A DNA stretch of 64,000 bases from Oscillospiraceae bacterium (GCA_004558145.1 SFDQ01000004.1:162885-226884), one strand, 5' to 3'. Shown: positions 40,981-49,532, numbered from the stretch's first letter. The notes: generated by a model not told the origin, from the letters alone. Numbers and translations are program-made.

Positions 40981-41835
40981 TCACACCTCCCCGCCGCTGA
41001 GAAAACGCAGCGCATTTTTCCAGTAGAGATCCTCCCGGGCGAACTCCCGCATGGGCACCTTGTCCAGCGCCCGCTTGAGCTTGAAGGCGCGGAAGCGGGG
41101 CCCGTTGGAGCCGAACATCACCTGCCGGGGAAAGCACCGCTCGAACCACATGGGACCCATGTCTTTGGTGAACAGTTCCATCATCTGCTCCTCGGGGGAA
41201 TCCACATAGAGCAGGGCGGTGTCGGTGTAGACGTTGGGGTATTTTATCATCAGCATCACCATCTCCCGCACCCAGGGCCAGGCAAAGTGGGCAAGGCAGA
41301 TGCGCAGGCCCGGGTGGCGGATGGCCACCTCCTCAAAGGCCAGCGGATGGGCATAGCGGCTGGGGGCGTTGGGCTCCCAGGAGAGGCCCGCGTGGAAGAT
41401 GACGGGCTTGTTCTCCCGCTCGCACAAAGCGTAGATGGGCTCCATCCTTTCGTCCGCCGGGTCGAAGCGCTGCTTGGCGGGGTTCAGTTTCAACCCCCGC
41501 AGCCCCTGCTGGAAAAAAGCCCGTTCCAGCACCTCCAGCGCGTCCGCCCGGTGGGGGTCCACGCTGGCAAAGCCGTAGAACTTGTCCGGGTGCAGTTTGC
41601 ACAGCGCCTCCACCTGGTCGTTGTTCACCACCCAGCCGCCGGCTGTGGTGGTCACGTCCAGCGGCAGCAGCGCCGCCTGGGTCAGCCCGCAGACGTCCCA
41701 CTCGGCAAACAGCTCGTCGAACTCCATGGGCCCCTGTTTCCACACCCCGAAGGTGTCGCCCCGGAAGGCCACTTCCTTTTCATCCCCGCAGATGGGCCCG
41801 TAAAAAATGGGATGGATGTGCATATCGATCAGCAA
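40981..41835 (-). CDS. Amidohydrolase-2 family metal-dependent hydrolase
   Basis: 284 aa, TIM barrel. Metal ligands: DMHIHP at the N-terminus, IFHAGLSW near residue 150, CLAHFAW near residue 185 and the aspartate-like FGSNGP near residue 240. Here the last motif is SNGP rather than the usual D, so metal use may differ. I chose the TTG at 41835, six bases after AAGGGAAA, giving MLIDMHIHP as in relatives; ATG at 41823 would remove four conserved residues. Part of the nine-gene operon. Confidence 0.85.
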   Translation of the reverse strand: MLIDMHIHPIFYGPICGDEKEVAFRGDTFGVWKQGPMEFDELFAEWDVCGLTQAALLPLDVTTTAGGWVVNNDQVEALCKLHPDKFYGFASVDPHRADALEVLERAFFQQGLRGLKLNPAKQRFDPADERMEPIYALCERENKPVIFHAGLSWEPNAPSRYAHPLAFEEVAIRHPGLRICLAHFAWPWVREMVMLMIKYPNVYTDTALLYVDSPEEQMMELFTKDMGPMWFERCFPRQVMFGSNGPRFRAFKLKRALDKVPMREFAREDLYWKNALRFLSGGEV

Positions 41836-41867
41836 GGTCGTTTCCCTTCTTTCTGTGTTTTCCGCGC

Positions 41868-42668
41868 TCAGTACGGCTCGAACCGGGCCACCACCGCGCT
41901 GGAGACTTCCGCCCCCTTCTTCATGCACTCCGGCACGCTCCACCCATTCAGGATGCCGTAGGTGAAGCCGGCGATGTAGCTGTCACCCGCGCCCACGGTG
42001 TTCACCACTTCGGTGGGGACGATGCCGTACTCATACAGGGTGGTGCCGTCGTAGCAGATGCTGCCCAGTTCGCCCATGGTGGCGGTGACCAGCTTGGGGC
42101 CGTAGGAGTGGATCTTCTTCACCCACTCCTTGATGTGCTCGTCCTTCTTGCCGTCGTAGGAGAGAAAGACATAGTCCACATAGGGGAACAGCGTTTCACA
42201 CTGGTATTCCGGGTCCTCGCTGAACACCGAGAAGTCCATCACCACCTGCACGCCCTTGGCCTTCCATGCGGGCAGGCGGTCCAGCACCTTGCCGAACAGG
42301 TCGGTGTGCAGCATGGTGTGGCCCGCCACGAACCCGAATTCCTCATCGGTGAGGGCGTAGTCGGCCATGACGCCTTCGATCTCTTCCAGATGCACCCGGT
42401 CGGTGCCGTTTTTCAGGTCCATCATCATCTTGCAGGTGTCGCCGGGCTCGGTGCGCAGATGGGAGATGTCGATGCCTTCCGCCGCCAGGGCCTCTTTCAT
42501 CTTCTCGCCGTAGCTGTCGGTGCCCACCACGCTCACCACGCTCACGGGCACGCCCATGCGGGCCAGATGCACGCCCCAGTCCACGCCGTTGCCGGTGGGA
42601 TAGAACTTGTTCAGCTTTTCGTACACGTCCGCGCAGCAGAAGCCCACGGCCGCCACAGTTTTTTCCAT
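41868..42668 (-). CDS. frlD: PfkB sugar kinase, FrlD-like copy 1
   Basis: 266 aa. GFCCADVYEKLNKFYPTGNG resembles the FrlD opening, HLEEIEGVMADYALTDEEF matches the fructoselysine-6-kinase segment, and the catalytic GAGDSYIAGF is intact. FrlD phosphorylates fructoselysine at C6. ATG at 42668 follows GGAGGAGAAAGAGA. A second kinase with a different active-site motif is immediately upstream, so the pair may act on two substrates or form a heterodimer. Confidence 0.85.
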   Translation of the reverse strand: MEKTVAAVGFCCADVYEKLNKFYPTGNGVDWGVHLARMGVPVSVVSVVGTDSYGEKMKEALAAEGIDISHLRTEPGDTCKMMMDLKNGTDRVHLEEIEGVMADYALTDEEFGFVAGHTMLHTDLFGKVLDRLPAWKAKGVQVVMDFSVFSEDPEYQCETLFPYVDYVFLSYDGKKDEHIKEWVKKIHSYGPKLVTATMGELGSICYDGTTLYEYGIVPTEVVNTVGAGDSYIAGFTYGILNGWSVPECMKKGAEVSSAVVARFEPY

Positions 42669-42701
42669 TCTCTTTCTCCTCCTTTTGCTGCAAAATAGCG
42701 C

Positions 42702-42732
42702 AGAGCGGGAGCGGCGCCGCCGCTCCCGCTCT
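42702..42732 (-). repeat. Intercistronic hairpin between the two kinases
   Basis: AGAGCGGGAGCGGC (42702-42715) and GCCGCTCCCGCTCT (42719-42732) form a perfect 14-base stem with no T-run. Within the operon it may stabilise or process mRNA, setting different levels of the two kinases. Confidence 0.6.
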
Positions 42733-42752
42733 GGTAACAAGGCGGTGCTTTT

Positions 42753-43616
42753 TTATTCGTACACTTTGCCGTGGCCCCAGCTGCCCGCCAGGCCGCAGGT
42801 GTTGGCGGCAAAGCCGGCGGCCAGATCCAGGCTCTCCCGGATGGCCTCGGGGCCGCCCTTGCCCTCTTTCTCGCGGGCGAGGTAGTTCACCAGGAAGGCG
42901 GTGAGCAGGCTGTCGCCGGCGGCCATGGTGTCCACCATGTTCTCCACGGGCTTGATGCCCTGGACGTAGAACTCGGCGCCGTCATAGGCGATGCAGCCCT
43001 CGTCGCCGCGGGAGGCGCAGACGAACTTGGGCCCCAGGGCCGACACCTTCTTCAGCTTTTCGTAGGTCTCCTCTTTGGAGATGTCGCTGCAGGACATGAA
43101 GGCGTAGTCCACCAGCGGGGCGATGCGCTCGTAGTACTCGTCGGTGGAATCGTCGGAGAAGTCAAAGCTGATGGGCACGCCCGCGGCCTTGATCTTGGGC
43201 AGCTCCCGCTCGGTGAAGCAGTAGTTGCCGGAGTGCACCAGGTCGAATCCCTTCACATACTCGATGGAGAAGCGGTCCAGCGCATAGAGCATGTCGCCGC
43301 GGATGCCGCCCTCGTTGGAGCCCAGGAAGATGCGGTCGCCGTTTTCGGGGTTCACCGTCACCCGGGCCGCGCCGTTCTCGCCGATGACCTGTTTGCACTT
43401 CACCAGCTCCACGCCCTCCTCCTGCAGGGAGGCGATGACGTGTTCGGCCTCTTTGTCCGAGCCGAAGATGCCCATGTAGGCGCTGCGCTCGGCCCCCAGC
43501 TTTTTGGCGAACACGGCAAAGTTCACCGCGTTGCCGCCGGGGTACATGGTTTTGATGTGCTCGTATTTGTCCACGACATTGTCGCCAAAGCCCAGGACCT
43601 TCACCTGATATGCCAT
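42753..43616 (-). CDS. frlD: PfkB sugar kinase, FrlD-like copy 2
   Basis: 287 aa. GFGDNVVDKYEHIKTMYPGG and NAVNFAVFAKKLG are close to E. coli FrlD (GDNCVD, GGNAVN), the best match of the two copies. The anion-hole motif reads MAAGDS instead of GAGD, keeping the catalytic Asp but losing the first glycine. ATG at 43616 follows AAAGGAGCGAAAG. It starts 26 bases after the FrlB-like gene. Activity should be tested because of the altered loop. Confidence 0.87.
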   Translation of the reverse strand: MAYQVKVLGFGDNVVDKYEHIKTMYPGGNAVNFAVFAKKLGAERSAYMGIFGSDKEAEHVIASLQEEGVELVKCKQVIGENGAARVTVNPENGDRIFLGSNEGGIRGDMLYALDRFSIEYVKGFDLVHSGNYCFTERELPKIKAAGVPISFDFSDDSTDEYYERIAPLVDYAFMSCSDISKEETYEKLKKVSALGPKFVCASRGDEGCIAYDGAEFYVQGIKPVENMVDTMAAGDSLLTAFLVNYLAREKEGKGGPEAIRESLDLAAGFAANTCGLAGSWGHGKVYE

Positions 43617-43642
43617 CGTTCTTTCGCTCCTTTTCTCAAAAA

Positions 43643-44611
43643 TCAATACTGTTCGATGCCCATGTAGCGGCGGATCTCGGGAGAGTGGTCAAAGCGCTTG
43701 CCGCGGGCGGCGCGCAGCTCCACGTTCATGGCGTAGAACAGGGCCGGCTCCAGATAGGCGCGCACGCCCTCGTCCACATCGGCCATGCCGTATTCCAGCG
43801 CGTCCAGCACCATCAGGCGGTCGGTGTGGGTCTTGAGGAAGGCCAGCGCCCGCTCGTCCATCACCCGGGCGGAGGAGGAACCCATCTGCAGGAAGTAGAA
43901 CACGCCCGGCTCGGTGCACTCGAAGGGGCCGTGGAAATACTCGCCGGAGTGGATGTAGCAGCAGTTCTGCCACTGCATCTCCATCAGGCTGCAGATGGCA
44001 AAGCCGTAGGTCTGGCTGAAGTTGGCGCCGGAGCCCAGGATGTAGAAGAACTTGTTCTCCTCGCACAGGTCGGCGAACTTCTCGCCCAGCTCGGCGTTCA
44101 CCTTCACCTTGGCCTTGGCGATGATGCCGTCCATCTTGGCGATGCCTTCCACCAGCGCGTCGTACTTGTCAAAGCCCTCCTGGGCCTTGATGAGCTCGGC
44201 GGCCAGCATGGGGCAGATGCCCAGCGGCACCTCCGCGGTGGGCACGCCGTCGCCCCAGGGGTAGACCCAGGCGATGAAACGGGGGTCGTCCGCCTTGGAA
44301 CCGGCGTTGTCGGTCAGGGTGACCACGGCCGCGCCCCGCTCATAGGCCAGCACAGCAGCGTCCACCGCTTCCTTGGTGTTGCCGGAGTGGCTGCACATCA
44401 CCACCATGCTGTGCTTGCCCAGCTTCTTGGGGGTGGCCACCAGGAACTCCTTGGCGGTGTGCCAGCCGGAGGAGGTCTTGGCGCTCTCCACGGTCATCAT
44501 GAAGTGGGAGGGATACAGGTCGATCAGGCTGCCGCCGCAGGCCACCCAGTACACCTCGGTGATCTCGCCGTGCTCCGCCAGGACCTTCTTGATAACTTCA
44601 TTTGCTTTCAT
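43643..44611 (-). CDS. frlB: SIS-domain fructosamine 6-phosphate deglycase (FrlB-like)
   Basis: 322 aa with two SIS domains. VYWVACGGSLIDLYPS and CSHSGNTKEAV bind the phosphosugar, and SGEYFHGPFE and the RRYMGIEQY C-terminus correspond to SGEFRHGPLE and RRYYGGLVEY of E. coli FrlB. FrlB splits fructoselysine 6-phosphate to glucose 6-phosphate and the free amine. One deglycase serves two kinases here, so either it is broad or both kinase products converge. ATG at 44611 follows AAAAGGAGAAGA. Confidence 0.9.
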   Translation of the reverse strand: MKANEVIKKVLAEHGEITEVYWVACGGSLIDLYPSHFMMTVESAKTSSGWHTAKEFLVATPKKLGKHSMVVMCSHSGNTKEAVDAAVLAYERGAAVVTLTDNAGSKADDPRFIAWVYPWGDGVPTAEVPLGICPMLAAELIKAQEGFDKYDALVEGIAKMDGIIAKAKVKVNAELGEKFADLCEENKFFYILGSGANFSQTYGFAICSLMEMQWQNCCYIHSGEYFHGPFECTEPGVFYFLQMGSSSARVMDERALAFLKTHTDRLMVLDALEYGMADVDEGVRAYLEPALFYAMNVELRAARGKRFDHSPEIRRYMGIEQY

Positions 44612-44651
44612 GATTCTCTTCTCCTTTTGCAGTGAATATGGTTTGAAAAAG

Positions 44652-45494
44652 TCAATCTTCGATGTAGCGCTCAAAATTCTTCATGTTGCGCGCGTCCGCC
44701 GCGGCGGGGTCCATGAAATATCGGCCGTCGGTGATCTCCTGGCCCAGATACCCCTCGTAGCCGTAGCGGTTGAGGGTCTCGATGAACCGGCCCAGATGAT
44801 GGCTGCCGTCGCCCCACACCAGATGGCCGTAGGGCGTGCCGTCGATGAAGTGCATGTGCCGGATGTCGGGGCCCAGGGCCCGGAACCAGTCTTCCAGCGT
44901 TTCGCCCGCAACGCCCATGGCGCAGGTGTCCACCATCGCCTTGAGGTTGGGGTGGTCCACCTCCCGCAGCATCCTCTGCGCCGCGGGCAGGTCGATCACC
45001 AGCTGGCTCTCTTCCGGGCGGATGGACTCCATCACCAGCGTGATGTTGTTCTCTTTGGCCACTTCGGCCAGCCGGTGCAGCATGTCCGCGCTGCGCTTCC
45101 AGGCTTCTTCCTTGTCCTCGTTCCAGTAGCCCCAGCCGGAGTTCACCTCCATGTACTCGCAGCCCAGCTCGGCGGCAAGGCGGATGCCGTTGGAAAAATA
45201 GCCGAAGGAGCGCCGGATGTGTTCCGGCTCCTTTGCCGCGAACTGATAAGGATAGGTGCAGTTTTCCGGTGTGAGCACATGCACCGCCAGGCCGCGGCTT
45301 TCGATCTTGCGGCGGATGTCCTTTGCGTCATAATAGCGCATGTGGTCCAGCCAGACGTGGGGAGCCGCGCACCAGAGCTCGATGGTCTTGAAGCCCAGGC
45401 GCTGCTGCGCGTCGAGGAAGTAGTCCAGCGAATAGTTCACATAGTGGATGTTCATGCCCGCCACCTGTTCGCGGCGGAGTTTCGGCGTCGCCAT
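44652..45494 (-). CDS. frlC: FrlC-like sugar epimerase, copy 1
   Basis: 280 aa, AP-endonuclease-2/xylose-isomerase-like TIM barrel. REQVAGMNIHYVNYSLDYFLDA, LVMESIRPEES and MHFIDGTPYGHLVWGDG carry the family's metal ligands (Glu near 155, Asp, His, and a final Glu in GQEITDG). E. coli FrlC interconverts fructoselysine and psicoselysine. It shares the same ladder of motifs as the copy next door but has its own spacing (an LGCEYMEVNSGWG insert). Starts 14 bases after copy 2. Confidence 0.9.
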   Translation of the reverse strand: MATPKLRREQVAGMNIHYVNYSLDYFLDAQQRLGFKTIELWCAAPHVWLDHMRYYDAKDIRRKIESRGLAVHVLTPENCTYPYQFAAKEPEHIRRSFGYFSNGIRLAAELGCEYMEVNSGWGYWNEDKEEAWKRSADMLHRLAEVAKENNITLVMESIRPEESQLVIDLPAAQRMLREVDHPNLKAMVDTCAMGVAGETLEDWFRALGPDIRHMHFIDGTPYGHLVWGDGSHHLGRFIETLNRYGYEGYLGQEITDGRYFMDPAAADARNMKNFERYIED

Positions 45495-45508
45495 CTCGTC
45501 TCCCCCTT

Positions 45509-46345
45509 TCAGTTTTCAAAGAACGGCTCGAACGCCCGGAAGTTGCGCGCGTCCGCCGCCGCAGGGTCGTCGAAGTAGCGCCCGTCGGTGATCTCCTGGC
45601 CCAGAAGCCCCTCGTAGCCGAACTCGTTGAGCACGTCCAGGTATTTCTCCAGGGGATACAGCCCGTCGCCCCACACCAGATGGGCGTAGGGCCGCCCGTC
45701 GATGAAGTGGGTGTGCACGATGTCCCTGCCCAGGGTCTCGAACCACTGGCGGGGCGTCTCCCCCGCCACGCCCATGGCCACCGTGTCCAGGCCGGCTTTC
45801 ACCCAGGGGCTGTCCACATCCTTCAGCAGCCGCACCAGTTCCGGCAGGGTGATGACCACCCGGCTCTCCTCCGGGCGCACCGTCTCCACCGCGATGGTCA
45901 CGCCGTGGTCGGCGGCGGTTTTGGCCAGCTCCCGCAGGCTGCGCACCGCCCGGTCATAGGCCCGGTCGTACTCTTCGTCAAAGGGCGCGCCGATGCAGTT
46001 GGTCAACAGCTTTTTGGCCCCCATCTTTTCCGCCGCTTCGATGCCGCGCTTGAAGTATTCCATGCTGCGGTCATGGAAGCCGCCTTCCGGGGCGTTCATG
46101 GTGTAATAATAGGTGGCGCATTCGGGGGTGAAGCACCCGATGGTCATGCCCCGGGCCTCCACCTTTTTCCGAAGTTCCACCGGGTCCTGAAAGCCCGTCT
46201 CGTCCATGAGGTAGTGGGGCGTCATGCCCAGCATCTCGATGGTCTTGTAGCCGGCTTTGGCCTGGGCGTCCAGCATGTAGTCCAGCGGGTAATACACATA
46301 ATGGATGCCGATGGCCGCCAGCTGTTCCCGCCTGATGTGTGCCAT
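45509..46345 (-). CDS. frlC: FrlC-like sugar epimerase, copy 2
   Basis: 278 aa, closely similar to the downstream copy: RREQLAAIGIHYVYYPLDYM, IAVETVRPEESRVVI, THFIDGRPYAHLVWGDG and GQEITDGRYFDDPAAADARN. Both copies keep the glutamate, aspartate and histidine metal ligands, so both should be active. The duplication is probably functional divergence for two amine-linked sugars. Translation starts 14 bases after the amidohydrolase stop. Confidence 0.9.
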   Translation of the reverse strand: MAHIRREQLAAIGIHYVYYPLDYMLDAQAKAGYKTIEMLGMTPHYLMDETGFQDPVELRKKVEARGMTIGCFTPECATYYYTMNAPEGGFHDRSMEYFKRGIEAAEKMGAKKLLTNCIGAPFDEEYDRAYDRAVRSLRELAKTAADHGVTIAVETVRPEESRVVITLPELVRLLKDVDSPWVKAGLDTVAMGVAGETPRQWFETLGRDIVHTHFIDGRPYAHLVWGDGLYPLEKYLDVLNEFGYEGLLGQEITDGRYFDDPAAADARNFRAFEPFFEN

Positions 46346-46359
46346 AAGGCCCTCCTTTT

Positions 46360-47913
46360 TTAAAGCGCGTCGTAGACGATGCGGCCGTCCGAGATGGTGA
46401 GCGCCACCTTCACGTCCTTCACCTGCTCGACCGGCAGGGTGAACACATCGGCGTCCAGCACGGCGATGTCCGCCAGCTTGCCCGCCTCCAGGGTGCCCAG
46501 ACGGTCCTCGTTGAAGCAGTTGTACTGGCCGTTGCGGGTCCAGGCGGTGAGCATCTCGGCCACGGTGAGCATGTTCTGCTCGTTGTAGGTGCCGCCGTCG
46601 GCAAAGTGCCCGCCCACGCCGCAGTAGATGGCCTCGGGGATGTTGGGGATGAGCAGGGGCAGGTCGGTGCCGCAGGTGACGGTGAGGCCGGAATCCCACA
46701 TTTTGCGGCGGTTCCAGTAGTTCTTGCCCCGGTCGCCGCCCAGCTGCGCGTCGATCATGTCCAGCACGTCCTGCTTGTTGTCCAGCGACTGGATCTGGGC
46801 ATAGACCTCCACGATGCCGCCCAGCGCGCCGAACTTTTCCAGGTCGGCGGGGTTGGAATACTCCAGGTCGGTGATGGCGTGGCGGTGCTTGAGCTTGCCG
46901 TTTTCATCCTTCTGGCAGGAGTCGAACAGGGCCACTGTGTGGCGGATGGCGCCGTCGCCCTGGCAGTGCAGCGAGTAGCGGAATCCGTTCTCGTCCGCCA
47001 GGTGGGTCTCCTTCTCGATGAGGTCCCATTCCACCGGCACGGTGTTGGTCATGCCGGGGTGGGACTTGTAGGGCTCGATGAGCTCCGCCATGGAGGACGG
47101 GATGGAGCGGTCGGTCATGCGGTTGTAGCCGGAGAAGGAGACGAAGGGCCCGGTGAAGCGCCGGCACATCTCCTTGCCGTGCTCGATGTTGATGCCCTCG
47201 CCCACCGGCTGGCTCATCATGGAAACGCGCACGGTCAGCGCGTCCTCCTTTTCCAGCTCCTCCATCTTGTCGGCAAAGCCGTAGTAGGTGTCGAAGGTCA
47301 TCTCCTTGATGGTGGTGACGCCCCGCTCGTTGAGCATCTGCATGTATTCCTTGTACTTTTCCTTCATGCCGGGCAGCTGCAGATACTCGCGGATCATCTT
47401 CCAGATCATCTCGGCATAGCATTTTTCCGGCCCGAAGCCGTAGCGCCGGCGGGCCGCACTGTTCATCCAGCAGGTGCCCCGGTCCGCCGTGAACACCACC
47501 ACCGGCTTGTCCGGCCAGGTCTTGTCCAGCAGGGCCGCGTCGGTGACTTCAAACCCGTCCGGCTGCCAGCTGTGGCCGAACAGCGCCGTGCCCTCGGGGG
47601 CCGTCTTTTCGTATTCTTTCAGCGCGGCCACGCCCTGCACGTCGGTTTTCACATCGGAGAAATCCGCGCCCAGGCTCAGCAGCGCCCAGCCGGTGAAGAA
47701 GGTGTGCACGTCCACAAAGCCGGGCGTCACCACCCGGTCGCCCAGTTCCAGCACCTGGGTGGCCTTTTCCACCCATTCGCCGGCCTCGGCCCGGGGCCCC
47801 ACCGCCGCGATGCGGTTGCCCTCCACCGCCACAAAGCCGTCGAAGGGCGCTTCGCCGGTGGCCGGGAACACGTTCTTCGAAAGCAGAACAAGACATTTCT
47901 GACGTTCTTTCAT
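46360..47913 (-). CDS. YtcJ-like metal-dependent amidohydrolase
   Basis: 517 aa. It begins with an LSKNVFPATGEAPFDGFVAV-type composite domain, then GFVDVHTFFTG with the first metal site. FRYSLHCQGDGAIRHTVALF, HRHAITDLEYS and TCGTDLPLLIPN provide His and Asp ligands, and the C-terminal LEAGKLADIAVLD closes the beta-sandwich. YtcJ/N-substituted-formamide deformylase relatives hydrolyse N-acyl groups. First gene of the nine-gene operon; ATG at 47913 follows GGTGAGG. The frame runs on into antisense sequence beyond 47913, which I do not accept. Confidence 0.88.
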   Translation of the reverse strand: MKERQKCLVLLSKNVFPATGEAPFDGFVAVEGNRIAAVGPRAEAGEWVEKATQVLELGDRVVTPGFVDVHTFFTGWALLSLGADFSDVKTDVQGVAALKEYEKTAPEGTALFGHSWQPDGFEVTDAALLDKTWPDKPVVVFTADRGTCWMNSAARRRYGFGPEKCYAEMIWKMIREYLQLPGMKEKYKEYMQMLNERGVTTIKEMTFDTYYGFADKMEELEKEDALTVRVSMMSQPVGEGINIEHGKEMCRRFTGPFVSFSGYNRMTDRSIPSSMAELIEPYKSHPGMTNTVPVEWDLIEKETHLADENGFRYSLHCQGDGAIRHTVALFDSCQKDENGKLKHRHAITDLEYSNPADLEKFGALGGIVEVYAQIQSLDNKQDVLDMIDAQLGGDRGKNYWNRRKMWDSGLTVTCGTDLPLLIPNIPEAIYCGVGGHFADGGTYNEQNMLTVAEMLTAWTRNGQYNCFNEDRLGTLEAGKLADIAVLDADVFTLPVEQVKDVKVALTISDGRIVYDAL

Positions 47914-47968
47914 GCCCAAAACCTCACCTTTCCTCCGTGGTATTTTTTCCAAACTCATAATATCATAA

Positions 47969-47980
47969 TATAACGTTATA
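47969..47980 (-). promoter_or_regulatory. GntR-type operator of the nine-gene operon
   Basis: A perfect TATAACGTTATA palindrome, identical to 35998-36009. It sits between a possible -35 (TTGTAT) and -10 (TATTAT) on the minus strand, about 55 bases before the amidohydrolase start, where a repressor would block polymerase. Confidence 0.72.
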
Positions 47981-48088
47981 ATACAAGTTAAAAACTGTAC
48001 AAGTTTGCGGGCGGTTTTTTGTCCGTTCTGTTCAATTGCCGGAAAGGCCGCCGCGGCAGCTGTACATATATATAAAGGGAGGCTTGAT

Positions 48089-48117
48089 TTGACATGCCCC
48101 GGCCGCGATGCTATGCT
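48089..48117 (+). promoter_or_regulatory. Promoter of the UPF0340 gene
   Basis: TTGACA (48089-48094, consensus -35), 17-base spacer, TATGCT (48112-48117), 78 bases before the start codon. Confidence 0.75.
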
Positions 48118-48195
48118 GTATTCACAGCAAAAAGAGGACGGCCGGCGGGCGCTGGCCGCCCCGGAGGGACTTTCGAGGGAAAGGGAGGCATTCGC

Positions 48196-48753
48196 ATGGA
48201 ACAGGAAATGCTTTGCGAGATCACCCGCCAGGCGCGCGCCGCGGCGGAGGAACTTCTGGACGCGGCCGGTTTGAAGCCCGGCGACATTTTTGTGGTGGGC
48301 TGTTCCAGCAGCGAGATCATGGGCGGCCACATCGGCAAGGACAGCAGCATGGAGGCGGCCCGGGCCGTTCTGGAGGGTGTGCTGCCCGCCGTGCAGGCGC
48401 GGGGGCTCTGGCTCGCCGCCCAGTGCTGCGAGCATCTGAACCGGGCCCTGGTGCTGGAGCGGGCCGCGGCGGAGAAATACGGCTATGAAGAGGTCAACGC
48501 CGTGCCCCAGCCCCACGCCGGCGGCAGCTGGGCCACCAACTGCTGGCAGGCGTTCACCGACCCGGTGCTGGTGGAGGAGATACGCGCCGGGGCCGGGCTG
48601 GACATCGGCGGCACACTGATCGGCATGCATCTGCGCCGGGTGGCGGTGCCGGTGCGGCTGAGCTTTGACCACATCGGCAAGGCGCATTTTCTGTGCGCCC
48701 GCTGCCGGCCCAAGTATATCGGCGGCGAGCGCGCCGTCTATCAGCAAATGTGA
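48196..48753 (+). CDS. UPF0340 (YwlG/TIGR01440) family protein
   Basis: 185 aa. VGCSSSEIMGGHIGKDSSME, AAQCCEHLNRALVLER and FDHIGKAHFLCARCRPKYIG define this conserved Firmicutes family of unknown function. ATG at 48196 follows AAGGGAGG. The strong promoter is 79 bases upstream. Probably co-transcribed with the PLP-protein gene that begins 53 bases later. Confidence 0.92.
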   Translation: MEQEMLCEITRQARAAAEELLDAAGLKPGDIFVVGCSSSEIMGGHIGKDSSMEAARAVLEGVLPAVQARGLWLAAQCCEHLNRALVLERAAAEKYGYEEVNAVPQPHAGGSWATNCWQAFTDPVLVEEIRAGAGLDIGGTLIGMHLRRVAVPVRLSFDHIGKAHFLCARCRPKYIGGERAVYQQM

Positions 48754-48806
48754 CCCCGAAGAAGGGCTGTGGGAAAGAGGTTTTTTCAATAGCAACGAAG
48801 GAACAG

Positions 48807-49505
48807 ATGGCCCGTGCGGTGGAGGGCATCCGCGCCCGCATGGCGCAGGCGGCCCGCGCCGCGGGGCGTGACCCGGCGGATGTGCTGCTGTGCGCCGCCT
48901 GCAAGACCCGCACGGTGGAGGAGGTGCGGGAGAGCGCCCTGCTGGACATCGACCTGTTCGGTGAGAACCATGAGCAGGAGCTGACGGAAAAGAGCGACGC
49001 GGGGGCTTACCTTGGCAAGCCCAGCCACTTCATCGGTCATTTGCAGACCAACAAGGTGAACAAGGTGGTGGGCCGCGTCTCCATGATCGAGAGCGTGGAC
49101 AGCGAGCACCTGCTGCGCAAGGTGGACGCTGCCGCCGCCCGGCTGGGGCTGACCCAGGACATCCTCATCGAGATCAACATCGGCGCCGAGGCCAGCAAGA
49201 GCGGCGTCGCCCCCGAGGGGCTGTGGCCCCTGGCGGAGGCCGCCGAGGCGGCGGCGAACCTGCGGCTGCGGGGCCTGATGGCCATTCCGCCCGCCGGGGC
49301 CACTCCCGACGAGACCCGCGCCTTTTTTTCCGAGATGCGCGGCCTGCTGACCCGCCTGCAGGAAAAGCACTACCAGACGGCCCTGCCGGACACCCTCTCC
49401 ATGGGCATGAGCGGCGACTTTGAGGCCGCCATCCTGGAAGGGGCCACCATCGTGCGCATCGGCACGGCCATCTACGGCCCCCGGGACTACGGCAGCCGCC
49501 CGTGA
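48807..49505 (+). CDS. YggS-family PLP homeostasis protein
   Basis: 232 aa. TIM barrel with LLCAACKTRTVEEV, where the lysine binds pyridoxal phosphate, then FGENHEQELTEK, HFIGHLQTNKVNKVV and the C-terminal LSMGMSGDFEAAILEGAT and RIGTAIYGPRDY. YggS proteins balance cellular PLP and amino acids. The N-terminus is about six residues shorter than usual if ATG (48807, five bases after AAGG) is used; no better start is visible. Confidence 0.93.
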   Translation: MARAVEGIRARMAQAARAAGRDPADVLLCAACKTRTVEEVRESALLDIDLFGENHEQELTEKSDAGAYLGKPSHFIGHLQTNKVNKVVGRVSMIESVDSEHLLRKVDAAAARLGLTQDILIEINIGAEASKSGVAPEGLWPLAEAAEAAANLRLRGLMAIPPAGATPDETRAFFSEMRGLLTRLQEKHYQTALPDTLSMGMSGDFEAAILEGATIVRIGTAIYGPRDYGSRP

Positions 49506-49532
49506 GGCAGGCACGGACCACAAAGCAAAAAA

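Noticed and set aside
47914..48795. N-terminal extension of the YtcJ-like gene up to 48795
   Set aside because: The extra frame overlaps the plus-strand UPF0340 gene, has no similarity to the family and skips a good start with ribosome binding site at 47913.
48753..48806. Extended or ATA start for the YggS gene within 48774-48801
   Set aside because: ATA is a very rare start; ATG at 48807 has AAGG five bases upstream and gives a near-complete domain.
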